Source of the DNA: Helianthus annuus
Taxonomy: Eukaryota > Streptophyta > Magnoliopsida > Asterales > Asteraceae
DNA: 64,000 bases
Direction of reading: 5' to 3'
Assembly: GCF_002127325.2 (NCBI RefSeq)
Contig: NC_035447.2
Coordinates: 30,935,249 to 30,999,248, forward strand
Positions 36,101-47,829 of the stretch are shown one piece after another. Both the position numbers and the translations under genes were made by a program. The notes beneath the pieces were generated by a model, which worked only from the letters and a program-made list of their open reading frames with translations, ran no database searches and was not told the origin of the DNA. Positions within the stretch are counted from its first letter, which is position 1. Every line of letters starts with the position of its first letter.

Positions 36101-37977
36101 ATCCAGCATGTTCTCCGGCGACCCGAAGTTTCAGGTCGTATGGCAAAGTGGGCGATTGAGCTGGGTGCATTCAATATTACTTTCAGAACCAAGGGACCTT
36201 TGAAAGGGCAGGTGATAGCCGATTTGCTAGTAGAAATGCCGGAGGAAAAAGTAGTCGAAGAAGCCGAAAAAGCTCCGGACAAACCCTGGACCCTGTACAC
36301 AGACGACGCTTCAAGCTCCGAAGGGTCAGGGGCAGGCTTAATTCTCACCAATCCAGATGGCACGGATATGACATATGCGCTCCGTTTAGAATTCAAGAGC
36401 TCCAACAACGAAGCTGAGTATGAAGCCTTATTAGCAGGCCTACGTCTGGCAGCAAAAGTCAGAGCAAGAAACGTCGTAGCCAATGTAGACTCATTGCTCG
36501 TGGCAAATCAGGTGAATGGAGATTATGAAGCGAGGGAAGCTAACATGATCGAATATCTTGAACAAGTAAAGCAAATCATGGCATCGTTCGACTCTTGCAA
36601 GGTCGAACACGTCCCTCGTAGCAAAAACAAAAAGGCCGATGCACTAAGCAAGCTGGCATCTATGTCATTTAGTCACCTGGCCAAGGAAGTAAGGGTAGAA
36701 GTGCTGACCGCACCCTCAATTTCTACTCCCCATGTTATGCAAGTAGAAGCTCCGTCCCAGACGTGGATGACACCAATAATCAACTACTTGGTGCACGACG
36801 TTCTACCGATTGACAAAGCAGAGGCAAGAAAGATCCAAATCAACTCTCTTCAGTACGAGATGCAAGAAGGAGGGTTATACCGAAAGACTTTTCTCGGACC
36901 TCTGCTGAAATGTCTTGACCCGGAGCAAGCCAGTTACATCATCAGGGAAATACATTATGGCATTTGCGGCATTCACGCCGGACCTAAAATGATCTTAACC
37001 AAAGTAAAAAATGCAGGGTATTACTGGCCCGGGATGCATGAGAGTGCAGTCAAGGAGCTTCAGCAATGTGATGAATGCCAAAGACACGCACCAATAAGCC
37101 TTAGGGCTAAGAACGAAATGATTCCAGTAACCGCAGCATGGCCTTTTCAAAAGTGGGGAGTTGACATAGTCGGTCCTTTTCCACGGTCGAGCAGAAGCGC
37201 CCAGTACCTGCTAGTTGCGGTAGATTATTTCACCAAATGGGTGGAAGCCCGACCGTTTACAGTTATCTCCGGTTATAATGTAACAAGATTCTTTTGGGAG
37301 CAAATTGTGTGCGCTTCGGTCTTCCACTCTACATTATCAGCGACAACGCAAAACAGTTCGCGGAAAACCCATTCAAGCGATGGTGTGAAAATTTGAAGAT
37401 CAACCATGTCTTCTCTTCGGTGGCCCACCCCCAAGGGAACGGGCAAGTCGAGCAGATAAATCGAAGAATTGTTGATGGGATAAAAAGAAGGCTGGGGTAC
37501 GAAGGCAAAGGCTGGGCGGATGAATTGCCGAATGTTCTATGGGCTCACCGAACGTTGCACAAGACTAGCAATGGAGAGACACCTTTTTGCCTTACGTATG
37601 GCACTGAGGCTGTAATTCCTGCAGAGATCGGACTCCCGAATCAAAGGTGCAAAAACTGGGAGGAGAATGAGCGGGAACTCCGGTCTAATCTCGATCTGCT
37701 AGAAGAACGTCGGAACATCGCGACGATCAAGGAAGCCCGATACAAAAAGAAAATCGAGAAGTATTACAATGCCCGCACAAAGATCTACAAGTTCGAAGTC
37801 GGAGATTTTGTACTCCGAAACAATGATGCAAGCCGTGTCGAAGCCCCTGGCAAGTTAGCCCCGAAATGGGAAGGACCGTACCGAGTCAAAGAAGCAAGCG
37901 AGAAGGGCTCTTACGTGTTGGAGAAAATTGACGGAACCCCGGTACCCAGAACTTGGAACGGGGTACACTTGAAATAG
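30127..37977 (+). pseudogene. gag-pol: Tat gag-pol, broken (stops, frameshift, solo LTR insertion)
   Basis: The frame continues gag from 16385 (FLQNFCQQRRCKKDI, zinc knuckle YCEYHRDKGHTTDEC). Protease follows (YVDGGSAFEIMY, HNIILGRHGLRAL), then reverse transcriptase (start near 31480; CIDFTDLNDACPKDCFPLP; MPFGLKNAGATYQ; catalytic EVYVDDIVIKS at about 35440) and a standard RNase H region. A second archaeal-type RNase H (WTLYTDDASSSEGSGAGLIL, VPRSKNKKADALSKLA) and integrase (CDECQRHAP, WGVDIVGPFPRSS, ISDNAKQF, GNGQVEQINRR) complete it. Two RNase H domains mark the Tat lineage. Breaks: TGA at about 31709, where family members have arginine (CGA); TAG at 35276, where glutamine (CAG) is expected; a one-base loss near 37311 in integrase; and the LTR insertion 31733-35090. 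Not functional. Confidence 0.92.
31733..35090. mobile_element. Solo LTR (3.36 kb) inside Tat reverse transcriptase
   Basis: It starts TGTAACACCTCG and ends GGGGTGTGACA, with the 5-bp duplication catgg at 31728-31732 and 35091-35095. Removing it restores the Tat reading frame (VRYQT-WVSNPVMV). No second LTR copy or coding region lies inside, so it is a solo LTR left by recombination. The long length and TGTAACACC start fit chromovirus-type (Tekay-like) LTRs. A TATA-like CTATAAAAGG at about 32661 and palindromic GC-rich motifs (GGCGGCCCGC and GCGGGCCGCG, 32350-32485) suggest the plus strand is its sense. Confidence 0.9.
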
Positions 37978-38636
37978 TGTTTTATGTAAACGGCCTGCTA
38001 CGGCCGATAAAGATCGCTATCTCCTATTTCCTTATGTTTTTAATTTCCATGTAAAATTCGGGAGGGTAATGCCCCGAAAAGTTCCATTTATTGTTGAAAG
38101 TCCGGGAGGGTAATGCCCCGGAGTTTTTGTTTATAAATGATAACGAATAAAGCGATCTATGTCCTTGCAAGTATTAAACGTAGCATACATACGTAGCATA
38201 CATACACATATATACGAAAGTTCAAACAAAAATAAAATGTGCACAAACGGGCCTCGACCCATGCCTCGCGCCGATCGAGAAGGCTTAAATAGTTCAAGTC
38301 ATAAAAATCTATTAAGCAAAAGACATGCAGCCGATGCGGCATGACTTTTAAATAATTTGATAGGTGAAAAGAGTTAAGTTATAAAATTTCCCACCTGTGT
38401 TCGGCTGCCTAAGATAGCCAAACAGTAATACGGTCGAACGGTGAGGAGTTTGGACGCAAACTCAAAAAGCTAAGAGGCCAGACACACGCATGTCTAACTA
38501 AGAAAAGCATGGTTTCATACAAAGTTAAGTAAAGCATGTTTTTCATCAAGAAACATAAACCAAAAGACTGACTTGTTCGGTACATACCACGACAAAGGTA
38601 AAAATATTGTACGATTACAGAAACCAACGACAAACA
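37978..38636 (+). other. Tat spacer after pol, with a duplicated motif
   Basis: CGGGAGGGTAATGCCCCG occurs at about 38059 and 38103, both partly self-complementary. No supported gene; small frames at 38157-38633 lack motifs. Confidence 0.5.
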
Positions 38637-41426
38637 TTAAATTTCATAATCTTCCTTCACAATAGGGAGTTGGCTCCTCTGTTTAATAACGGACAAGGGT
38701 TTGTCAATCAAATCTGCAACCTTGCCAAGGACCGAAATATGAAAATCATCAAAAGCTTTTATCCCAGCATCTAATGCGTCCTTGGCTCCCTCGTCATAGC
38801 CAGGGACCTCCACGGCAGAACGGACCGAGTTTAGGGCAGCATGCAAACCTTGCTTGATTCCTTCATTCGCGCCAACTGTGTTAACACTGCTAACAAGATC
38901 CGCTACATCCTTCTCTAGCTCTGGGCTCTGATGAACCAGTTTAACCACCCATGCGATCCCGTCTGTCAGAAACCACTGCTTGGTAAGCATGAGTTACGAC
39001 ACTTGAGAATATAATTCGACCATCTCACCATCGCAGCGGGTCAACATTCCCTTCGCTTCGTCAATCGTCGCCGTGTGGGATTCAATTGCCCTGGCACGAG
39101 CCTTTTTAAGTTCTTCTTTTTCTACAAAAGATAAGATTAAATTAGAAAGAAGGAATACGGATCAGGTAAAAAAAATAATAAAACCATACCATCCATCAGA
39201 CGATGATGGTCAGCTAGAAGCTGGTCATAAGACGTTTGCATCTCCTTCAGTTTGGCCACATGCCTTTTTTTCCGAATCAGGCAGCTTTTTCTCCAAATCA
39301 CCGAACCTTGTTTTGAAATTTTCTAAGTCTTGGAGGGCTTTATCTCGAGCCTCGTAAGCAACCGCAGCCGAAGCTTGGGAAGACTTGTTAACTTCCTTCG
39401 CCTCTGAAACTTGCTCCTTCAGGCGGTCAACTTGAGATCGGAGGGAAGCTAGTTCCTGTTTCGTCTTCGATCGAACGTTATCTTCATTTTTTAGACTAGC
39501 AACCTCACGCTGGAGCCTGTGACAAGACGACTCCGACTCGATCCAACGTTTATACGTTTCTACCACCAGAGAGTTCGACTGAGCCTGATTTAACATGAGG
39601 GCATTTCCAAGTTCCGGCCCGCTCATCTTCCGATAGTGGGAGTGCTCAGCCGGGGTCCCCAAATGAAACAATGCCATCTTGGCTGTAAGAGCATCCACAA
39701 TCCTATCCTTGTTCGTTAATGACCACTCCGGTACATATTTCTCCAACGCTCGGGCCGAGTCCATGTCTTCAACACCACCCGAACCTAACTCCCGTGACAA
39801 GAAGATAGCTTCAGTATTATACCATAACGGGGAAGAAGAGGCACTGTCCCCGCTGTCAATCGGCTTAGGGCTTGGCCTTGATACATTAGAAGCAACCCAC
39901 GTGGTAAGCTTACCCGAAGGAGAAGGTTCGGTCTTTTTAAGATCAGACATACGGACATCGGCAATAACCTTGATAGCCCCTCCTCCGAAGGACAACGGGC
40001 TCGACGGAATGTTTACCGGGTGGTCCCTCGGAGTACGACCCCCATGAAGATGGGCATCCAAATTCTCCAACATTCCTCCAGCAGTAGAAAACTCGGTGAC
40101 CTGATCATCATCATCAAGTGTGACAATTTTAGAATCTGTCTTCTTCTTTTTCACCTGTTTAAGCTTCGGGCCAGATTTAGACGAAACAGCTCGCTTTCTC
40201 TTCAAGCTAACTTGAGGATGCTCTTCCTCATCCGCCTCATCCTCATCTTCGTCATCACCACCTCTTTTTACGCCCTCGTCATGCTCTCCTTCATCTCCAA
40301 CAGAAAGATGGACTCCCTCATCCTCGATCACAAACTTGGAACCGGACCCTTTTGTCCTGATCGAACCAGATTCCTTACCCTTAGCACCACCAACCACCGC
40401 CACAGCTTGAACTGGAACAGCATCCGCTATTTGCGCCATAGGAGCCGAACCTGAACCCCCTTGACCGGCCGAACCTCCTTGATTTTCCGGAGCCTCAGGT
40501 TCCCGGATTTGGTAAAGAATCCCCTGCACAATATTTAGGTACGGAGGATCACCTTTCGGCGTCCTTGTAGCTCGGATCTCAAACTCTTTGGGCTCAAAGG
40601 ATTTTAGCCTCAAGGCCTCTTTCAAACCCATAGCTGCACAAAAACAAACAACAAATAATATCTATAGTCCGTCGCGGTAGTGAAACTTGCAAAAAAAATA
40701 TATATAATAATATATAAATTCGAGGAACACCGTAAAACTAACCCTTGCCGTTCCATCTAAGGGTAGGATACCGCCCTGGTTCGGACCATATCGTGCTGAT
40801 CCGTCCCATGACAAGGATGTGTTACGGATATTTCTGTATACGTCCGGCTTCTTTGACTAGTTCGCATATATGTCTCCGTTGTACTCGAAATCTTCAGGAA
40901 GTGGAGGCGGGAGTTTCGATTTCTTTAACCTCCATGTCATGAACTCCGGAACGCATCTATCATCAACCAGGAGGAAGTGATCTTTCCAATCCTTGAGACT
41001 CGTAGTAATCCACGTATAACAGCAAGAATTTTTGTCTCTGACCTCAAAGGTATACCAGCTGCCGGACCGATTCAACCTGTAAAAAGCCCGGAACACATCC
41101 AAATCCGGGTCGGACCCCAGTCCATGACAAGCCAGCTCAAAGTGACACACCTTGGCAAGGCCGAAGGGGTTCATTTGAGTCAAGTGAACCTCGTGGAACA
41201 AAAGCACCTCGATCAAAAACTTCGTCAGAGGAAGACGATAGTTGCAATAATCAAAGAGGCGAGTATAAATTCCTATTTTCCCCGATACAAAAGGATAAAT
41301 CGGCGTATCCTTTTCGGGGAGGACGGGGTGCAATGAGGCAGGAATCGCGTATGTATTTACATACCACTCCAAACCACTTTTACTCAAAATATTGAAGCAA
41401 CCAGACAGATTGCTTTTGTTGGACAT
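38637..41426 (-). pseudogene. Antisense, apparently spliced extra gene of the Tat element
   Basis: Opposite to gag-pol, three exons can be proposed. Exon 1 is 41426-40743 (MSNKSNLSGCFNIL, CHGLGSDPDLDVFRAFYRLN, TSLKDWKDHFLLVDD), resembling the plant 'putative gypsy-type transposon' domain. Exon 2 is 40633-39190, after a TTTTTGTGCAG acceptor: acidic stretches, a basic nuclear-localisation-like KLKQVKKKK, then a coiled coil. Exon 3 is 39121-38637, after TTTTGTAG. Donors are GTTAGT (40742) and GTATGG (39189). Breaks: a frameshift near 40865 and a stop in exon 1, a frameshift at the T-run near 39268, and a stop at about 38996. Extra antisense genes are known in Tat-lineage elements; their role is not established. 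Confidence 0.7.
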
Positions 41427-41780
41427 ATTGAAAAGATGGGTACAAACCTGCTCAGAGAATAAGACTTCGGCTCAGAGAAAAAAGATTGAAGAAGATAGAG
41501 TAAAAAGTGAAAATGAAAAACCACTTTTTCCCCTTTTTTATAGAGGTATGAAACCGCCTTAAAACAGCCAATCAGGACGTGACACGTCATGGTAACTGAC
41601 GCACATCAAGCGTCACATCAAACGGAAAAGCTAAAGTGACCAATGGTCACCCAACAATAGGTCACCGTCCCAAAAAATTTGAAATCCGAGAAAAACGATA
41701 AATCAGGGACTCAAACTGCCAAAATAATGCCGTTATAGTTCGAAGCTTTTACCAAAGAAACGCTACGTACTAAGGGGACT
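41427..41780 (+). other. Tat region before the 3' LTR with purine tract
   Basis: Non-coding. AAGGGGACT immediately before 41781 is the likely polypurine tract. In the antisense direction this would hold the promoter and leader of the antisense gene (TTTTTTATAGAGG near 41535 on plus). Confidence 0.6.
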
Positions 41781-42240
41781 TAATGAGGATACGTCCTTGA
41801 TCGGACTGAATCATCGTCAAACATAGAACCGAACCATAATACATCAAGGTCGGATCGCACCTTACACCATAAAATGAAACGGACAAATACACTGGTACGC
41901 CGTAACTAACCGGGCCCCACGGGCATAACCGTCATGACAGTGACTGGTCCGGCCATAACTAACTCGCCACGTCAGCAAACCCAAAGACTATAAATACCAT
42001 ACTTGGACTTCCAAAAGGGGTAACGGCCACTTTCTCTCTCTAAACTCCCCTCTCTCTCTCCTTGACCTACTTTCTCCTCACAAATACTTATTCTCACGCC
42101 CGAGCTTGGTCACAGAGAGGCCCCCCTCCCTGTGACGAGGCTAACGGTGTGCTTGTTTCCTTGTGATCTTGCAGGTTCTTGCTAGATCGTCTGAAGCTTA
42201 ACTCTAGCCAGGTCGGACTGACTGGTTTTTTGAGTCTTCA
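41781..42240 (+). repeat. Tat 3' LTR
   Basis: 460 bp matching 15059-15523. It begins TAATGAGG where the 5' copy has TGATGAGG, so its terminal TG has mutated. It ends TCTTCA followed by the ggcat duplication. Confidence 0.92.
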
Positions 42241-43918
42241 GGCATTGAATAGACATGGGCTTTGGCCCATCGCAATACATACACCTCAAGCAAGCAACTG
42301 GATCGAATAATAATTTTTGGGAGAGGATTACTATCAGCGGATGTAGAGACGAATAAAAAGAGGAGGCCGTCATATTATTTTATATAAATCAGATGAAGCA
42401 AAGGGTGGCTGCCATACATCAGACGAATCGCTGCCATACGAACAGAGAAAAAACGTTGATTCAATAAGGCGGAGTTATTTATTTGTTCAAGATTCAAGGC
42501 AGCGATCAAGATTCAATTCCGGGTTTGCAAATAGTTAGTGTTCAGTTTTAATAACTTTGTGTTTTTAAAACTTGATACTATGGATTATTTATTATTTGAG
42601 ACTTGTTTCTTTTTAGTGGTTATATTTCTTGGCTAGTTCTTTTATACTGCCTAGATTTGTGATGAACAACATGTTTGACTAATTATTTTCATTCGGTTTT
42701 TGGATTTAATTGTGGATTAAATAATTAAAGAAAACAACTTTGGTTCTTATGATCTTTTGTATATGCGTATTTAATCTTGTTCTTTGAATGATTATCCCTC
42801 ATGTGGCTAGTTGAATGACTTTCAAATAATAGTTGCATGCTAAGTCGAGTATTGTGTGTCTTTGACTATTAGATGATTTGCTAGACGTAGTGATCCATAG
42901 GGGTGTAATTGTAATTTGAATAGGGTTAAGTGTTCTACCAATGTCGATAGCTGTGAGGTGAGAGGTTGTCGGTTTGTTTTTAGTGTTAGATTGCTAGGGT
43001 TAGGACTTTATGAGAAGATCCCCTTAATTTCCCTTTCACTATTTGCTTATCGAGTCTAATCAGGAATCCATAGTTACCCTTGACTTTTGTGGTGTGAGGT
43101 AGATTGTCGAATAAGGGTACTATATTGTTACAGTTTGAGATACCGTAAGGGAGTCCATTTAAACCGATAGTTTAACGACTTTTTAGGTTGCCATAAGTGT
43201 CTCCTGGAGAAGGGTCTAGGGTCTTGTTTGGTTTCCTCGTAAGTTAGTATTTTAAGATCCCGGTTCCACAATAGTTCCAAAGACGATAGAAGTTGTCATA
43301 CATGTGTAGCATTCTGACCTAGGTAGTTTACTTCTCATCTCTGATCGTTTCTTAACTTCTTGGTTTGTGTCGTAGTGCTTAGTCCGGTTTAGTTAATTTA
43401 GTTATTTTTAATAAATTGCATTAGGTTCGATACTCGGACTTACTTTAGCAATACTGCACTCATCGGTACACTTGCCGGTTGTGTGCTCTAGGTTTTAGAG
43501 AGTCTGTTTTTTATAAATTTAAAACTTAGCGTGTCTAGTTTTGGTTAATATTAGTTAGTTTTTATTTGACCACTTTTAGCACATCAAGTTTTTGGCACCT
43601 TTGCCGGGGACTCTTAGCGATTGCGTTTATTAGCTTTGATTACACTTATCTGCTAAATCTGTGCTACTTGCTTTTGTATATTGAATCGTAGGAGTCTAAT
43701 TGTCCGTGTCTTTTATTTTTTTAATTTTTTTTTGAGTCTAGTAAATACGTGTGAGATTTATGGAAGACCCCATTTTACTGTTAAATGTCCACAATATGTG
43801 GGGTCCTCTGCAATTATTATGCTAATTCGTATTGGCAACTTAGCAAAATAGTACACAACAGGAAATAAATTCTTGGTTAAAATTTGATAAGGAAGAGAGA
43901 GATAGGCTTGTTCGGTAT

Positions 43919-44998
43919 GTGGTTGAGTCGTTAGATCGTCTGGAGGCGAAGATTGTGAAGATTCAAGGTCGTTATATGTACAATAGTGCAGGTACATTTG
44001 TTAGATATCAAACTGTCTCAGGTGAGTTGCTTTTAAACGTTACAGAGCCAGGGATGTTAGCAATACCAATTCCACACTATATGAAAAACGTTTATGAAAA
44101 TGATCCTTCTGTGTCTATCGATTCTATGCATGATGTTAATGATTCGTATAATTCTTTACACTTGTCTTGTGAGGATTATTTTTTGCAGGAATCACAGTCT
44201 CAGCCGGAGACTACAATGGACATCTCAGTCCCACCTCCGGTTCAGCAGGAAGAACGAGAAGAGAATACGGGTAAGTTCATAATTGTTTTTTCGTGTAGTA
44301 ATGAAGAGATAGATGCGCAACTGGATGCATATAAGATATTGAAGGGAGAAGACCCAGAGGAAAAATAAGGAGAGAAAGAAGATGAGCAACCTCCTAGTAA
44401 TCCAGATATTTATATTTATGAGGATGATTTTTATCCCACTAACCCAATATGGGACATGTCTGATGCATCGGGGTGGGGGATGATCATATCCTCTCATGGG
44501 AGACGGAGTTTGGTGACGAGTTGATTAATCTACCAACTCTAGTAGATGAAGAACTATTTGACCCAGTTGGTGATTTGATCGAATTAGAAGCAATATTAGA
44601 AGTGAAGCCAACTATGGAGATCAAAAAGTCACCAAACGTAGAAACTTTGGTGGAAGAGGAAGAACACCATAGCTGGCCCGTGGTAATAGTGATAAATGAA
44701 ACTTCAAAAAACAATACCGCGAGAGAAGGCAAAAAAAAAAAGGAAGGATCGGATTTGGTTGCGGATCGAGGGTTGGCACAAGAAGAAGGAGACATTGCAG
44801 TTCACGCACGACCAGTCTTCTCGTTATATGCCACACATCTGGTTCATCCCAGGCAAGTTCGAATATAGGTGGTCTGACCCGTTTAAAAATTATAAAATAT
44901 TTTATAATTCCACAGTTAAAGTTTTAACCGTTTATGAAGACTGGGTGGAATTAAACGGGTTAGACAGGGTCCAGGTCAAAGAGAAACCTCTTGATTAA
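43919..44998 (+). pseudogene. Remnant coding region with an integrase-tail-like end
   Basis: Three short overlapping frames (43919-44368, 44473-44868, 44696-44998) follow one another with frameshifts. The first two have acidic, glutamate-rich sequence without a family I recognise. The last ends WFIPGKFEYRWSDPFKNYK, which aligns with the C-terminal tail of the intact Athila integrase ([15 protein letters not shown], about 22850). This suggests that most of gag-pol was deleted and only a hybrid remnant is left. Non-functional as far as can be seen. Confidence 0.45.
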
Positions 44999-45571
44999 AT
45001 TCAAGTGTGGGGAGGTTTCGTGGAGTTTGTATAAAGTCGTAGTTTTTGTATATTGAGTCTAAGTTAGCAGTTTTTGAGTCGTTTTCTTTTGTGTCGAGTC
45101 GATATTATGCTGGGGTTTTTGCTTGTTTATCTTTATGCGGGTTTGAATCGTACCACCCATACTCAATCTCCATTCAGGTGGTTTCAAAGCTGCTTATTAT
45201 TTGTCGAGTCATTCCCGAGCATGTCAGTTTGTCAGAGTAGCCGATTGCGAATGGAATGCGATACGATCGGAGCTGGATTGGACGAGAGTTCTGGAGCTTA
45301 CGCGTTAATTAACCAGCTAAGTCTTTTACATTCATGCCCTATTATTTTTTGTATTCTTATTTATTTTAGTCTTTTGAGTCGGTTTCTATTCCTACATTGA
45401 GGACAATGTAGAGTTTAAGTGTGGGGATGGGAACAGTCGTTTGAGTCTGTATATATGGTTATTTTAGTTAGAAAATTTGAAAAATACAACAAATTAAAAA
45501 ATTTAAAAAAATCTAAAAAATGAAAAATTGAAAATGTCCTGAAAAGAAATATTTTTGCATATAATGGAAAA

Positions 45572-45947
45572 GAGTTAAATGACATTTTAGTCCCTGTGGT
45601 TTGGGCCATTTTGCCAGTTTAGTCCAAAGGTTTCATTTTTAATCTGTGGGTCCAAAAAGGTTTCACTATTGTCATTTTAGTTCACTGGGTTAACTTCATC
45701 TATTTTTTCTATTAACGAGAAGGCCAATTTGGTCATTTTGTATGTAATTCTGTTAACTAAAAGGGCAATTCAGCCATATAAAATGACCGAATTGGCCTTC
45801 TCGTTAACAGAAAAAATGGATAAAGTTAACCCAGTGGACTAAAATGGCAATTGTGAAACCTTTTTGGACTCACATGTTAAAAATGAAACCTTTGGACTAA
45901 ACTGGCAAAATAGCCCAAACCACAGGGACTAAAATGGTATTTAACTC
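45572..45947. mobile_element. Mutator-type foldback MITE (376 bp, 10-bp TSD)
   Basis: Perfect ends GAGTTAAAT / ATTTAACTC continue as long inverted arms (TTTTAGTCCCTGTGGTTTGGG, GGTTTCA, TTAACGAGAAGGCCAATT) almost to the centre at about 45755. An exact 10-bp duplication, taatggaaaa, lies at 45562-45571 and 45948-45957. No coding. Confidence 0.9.
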
Positions 45948-46914
45948 TAATGGAAAATGATAGAAACCTAGGATTGGTTGGTTTTCAAAATATTATATAT
46001 ATGAGATAAAAATAGATAAAAGACTTAATTTTTAGGATGTACTGGTAGGCCCAGCCGACTTAGAAGGTTCCCTATATTGTTTTAATATACCATAATAATA
46101 AATTATGAAGTCTAGTGGGTACTCATATTAGGGGAGATAGAAAAACTGAAAACGTTGATGGTAGAAAATGAGCCATTATAAATAAATAACCTATAAGTAT
46201 TTTTAAATTTAATTGGCACACATTATCCTTTTTATGAGAATAAATTCAGATTCTGGTGACGCCTAAAAAGATCCATCGTCCATCTATATGAGCTATTTTA
46301 TAAATATGACTAAAGACTATGGTATTAACCATTGGGACGGTGACTCGAGTGGGGTATACCCACTAGGTGGAAGTTAAAGAAAAGTGTGAGACTCATGGTG
46401 TTTCCCACCGGGATAACGACTTGGTGATAATGCCCTCTGAGTTGATCATGAAAAAATTGTTTAAAAGGTCATTATTCATCATCCATCATTCCATCAAAGG
46501 AAAATTTATTTTAAAATACATAAGGGTTATATGTATAAGATGGTAGATTTTTATCTTTGCCTTATAAGCTTGAGACAAGATTAGATGGATTTGTTGACAG
46601 TGAGTCTGAGACCCTTAGATGGATTGTTCACTTGAACCTAATGCTAACATGAAAGGGGTTTGACGAGCCGGTGGTTTGGTTTAAGTGGATAACCATACTG
46701 GTAATCGTGGTTAAACATTCTTGAGTTTTTTTTTAATTATGAAATTTAAAGTCTTTTGAAACAAATGATCCTAGTTCTGATTCAATTTCAGAGCTTTTCA
46801 TGGACGAAAAAACAGTAAGTGTGGGAATATTTGATGTGTTGAAAAACACACTTTTATCCTATGTATTTTGTATAGTTTAGTAAGTAATTAGTCGTTTTTT
46901 AGTGTTGTTGTATA

Positions 46915-47425
46915 GTGGAGGGTTCAAATGAGAAGAAATTTTTTGTAAGAATAAAAAAGAACAAACTTCAACCGATAAGAATGCTTCATTTTACTTCATT
47001 TAATTTTTGTATTTAATATGGGTGAAGGGTATATTGGTAAAATTAGATAGATCATTAATTGTTAGTCTTTCTTTTTAATAGCTAACTAAATTAAATTTGT
47101 AACTTATTTTCAAAAAAATATATTTTTTCAAAGAAGAAAAAATTTAATTTAAAGCGTAGGATAAATTATGAGGTGTGTAGGATGAATTACGAGTTGTGTA
47201 GGATAAATTTCAGTATGTGTAGGATAAATTTCAAAAACGTGTAGGATAAATTTTGATGTGTATAGGCAAAAATTTTAGTGTGGAGGATGATAGTCTTTAT
47301 GACTAATTAATTAGTCAAAAATAATAATGAATTAGATGAAAGAAAAACTATTTAATGTTTTACAATTGTACCCTTTGTTCTTTTTGTTCTCAATTTAATT
47401 TTCTTCTTAAATGAACCTCCCCCCT
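46915..47425. mobile_element. Foldback-type MITE with internal short tandem repeats
   Basis: Ends GTGGAGGGTTCAAATGAGAAG and, inverted, GGGGGGAGGTTCATTTAAGAAG interrupt LTR sequence that is continuous in the 5' LTR near 14355. The flanks tgttgtata (46906) and tgttatata (47426) are a 9-bp duplication with one mismatch. Inside, GTGTAGGATAAATT recurs about five times at roughly 25-bp spacing (47150-47270). Confidence 0.7.
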
Positions 47426-47637
47426 TGTTATATATTTTACTATTTTTACATTGCTACAGGTCCCGGGGTAAAAACAAAGTAGAAATGAGCTTTAAATGAT
47501 ACGAGAGTTGGAACTAAATTTCAAGGGACTAAAAATGTCATAAGGTGAAAGATTGTTTAAAAATAGTCCATTAAAGGCGAGGGACTATTATTGCAATATG
47601 TTAAAACTTGGAATTAATTCCGAGTTACAAAAAAAGG

Positions 47638-47829
47638 TGTTGTATAATAACTAGAACCTATTAGCAATGTATATAAGAGAATGAGAGAATGGGAGATGAA
47701 TTTCTTATTGATATATCTCATACAAAATACATGAGCCACTATATATAGGCTACAACATTAATACAAACATAAATGTGACATGGGAGTTAGAAATGTGGAT
47801 AATCACTAATAATGGATGCATTCATAACA
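47638..47829 (-). repeat. Copia 3' LTR
   Basis: 192 bp; it differs from the other LTR by a single base. TG...CA ends. Confidence 0.92.

Larger units (their letters stand above)
15059..42240 (+). mobile_element. Tat-lineage Ty3/gypsy retrotransposon (about 27 kb with insertions)
   Basis: Short LTRs (15059-15523 and 41781-42240) with TG...CA ends are flanked by ggcat at 15054-15058 and 42241-42245. Without the Athila (16386-30121) and the solo LTR (31733-35090) it would be about 10 kb. Gag, protease, reverse transcriptase, two RNase H-like regions and integrase run on the plus strand, and an antisense gene lies before the 3' LTR: a Tat-lineage arrangement. The empty site is visible at about 53950 (ATGGGCATCGAATAG). 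The two LTRs differ by roughly seven substitutions plus small indels by eye. Confidence 0.93.
14276..43586 (+). repeat. 5' LTR of the outer element, split by two insertions
   Basis: LTR sequence occupies 14276-14596, 14950-15058 and 42246-43586. It is interrupted by the Tourist MITE and the Tat element. The uninterrupted counterparts lie in the 3' LTR near 53822-53850 and 53925-53960. Relative to the 3' LTR it lacks about 110 bp at 43436. Confidence 0.85.
43587..46831 (+). other. Internal region of the outer Athila-like element
   Basis: It starts with AGTTTTTGGCACCTTTGCC, a mutated version of the tRNA-Asp primer site of the intact Athila, and ends with AGTAAGTGTGGGAATATT before the 3' LTR. 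At 3.2 kb it is far too short for gag-pol. The purine-rich AAGTGTGGGGA appears twice more, at about 45001 and 45417. After 45000 no coding is seen apart from the inserted foldback element. Confidence 0.7.
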
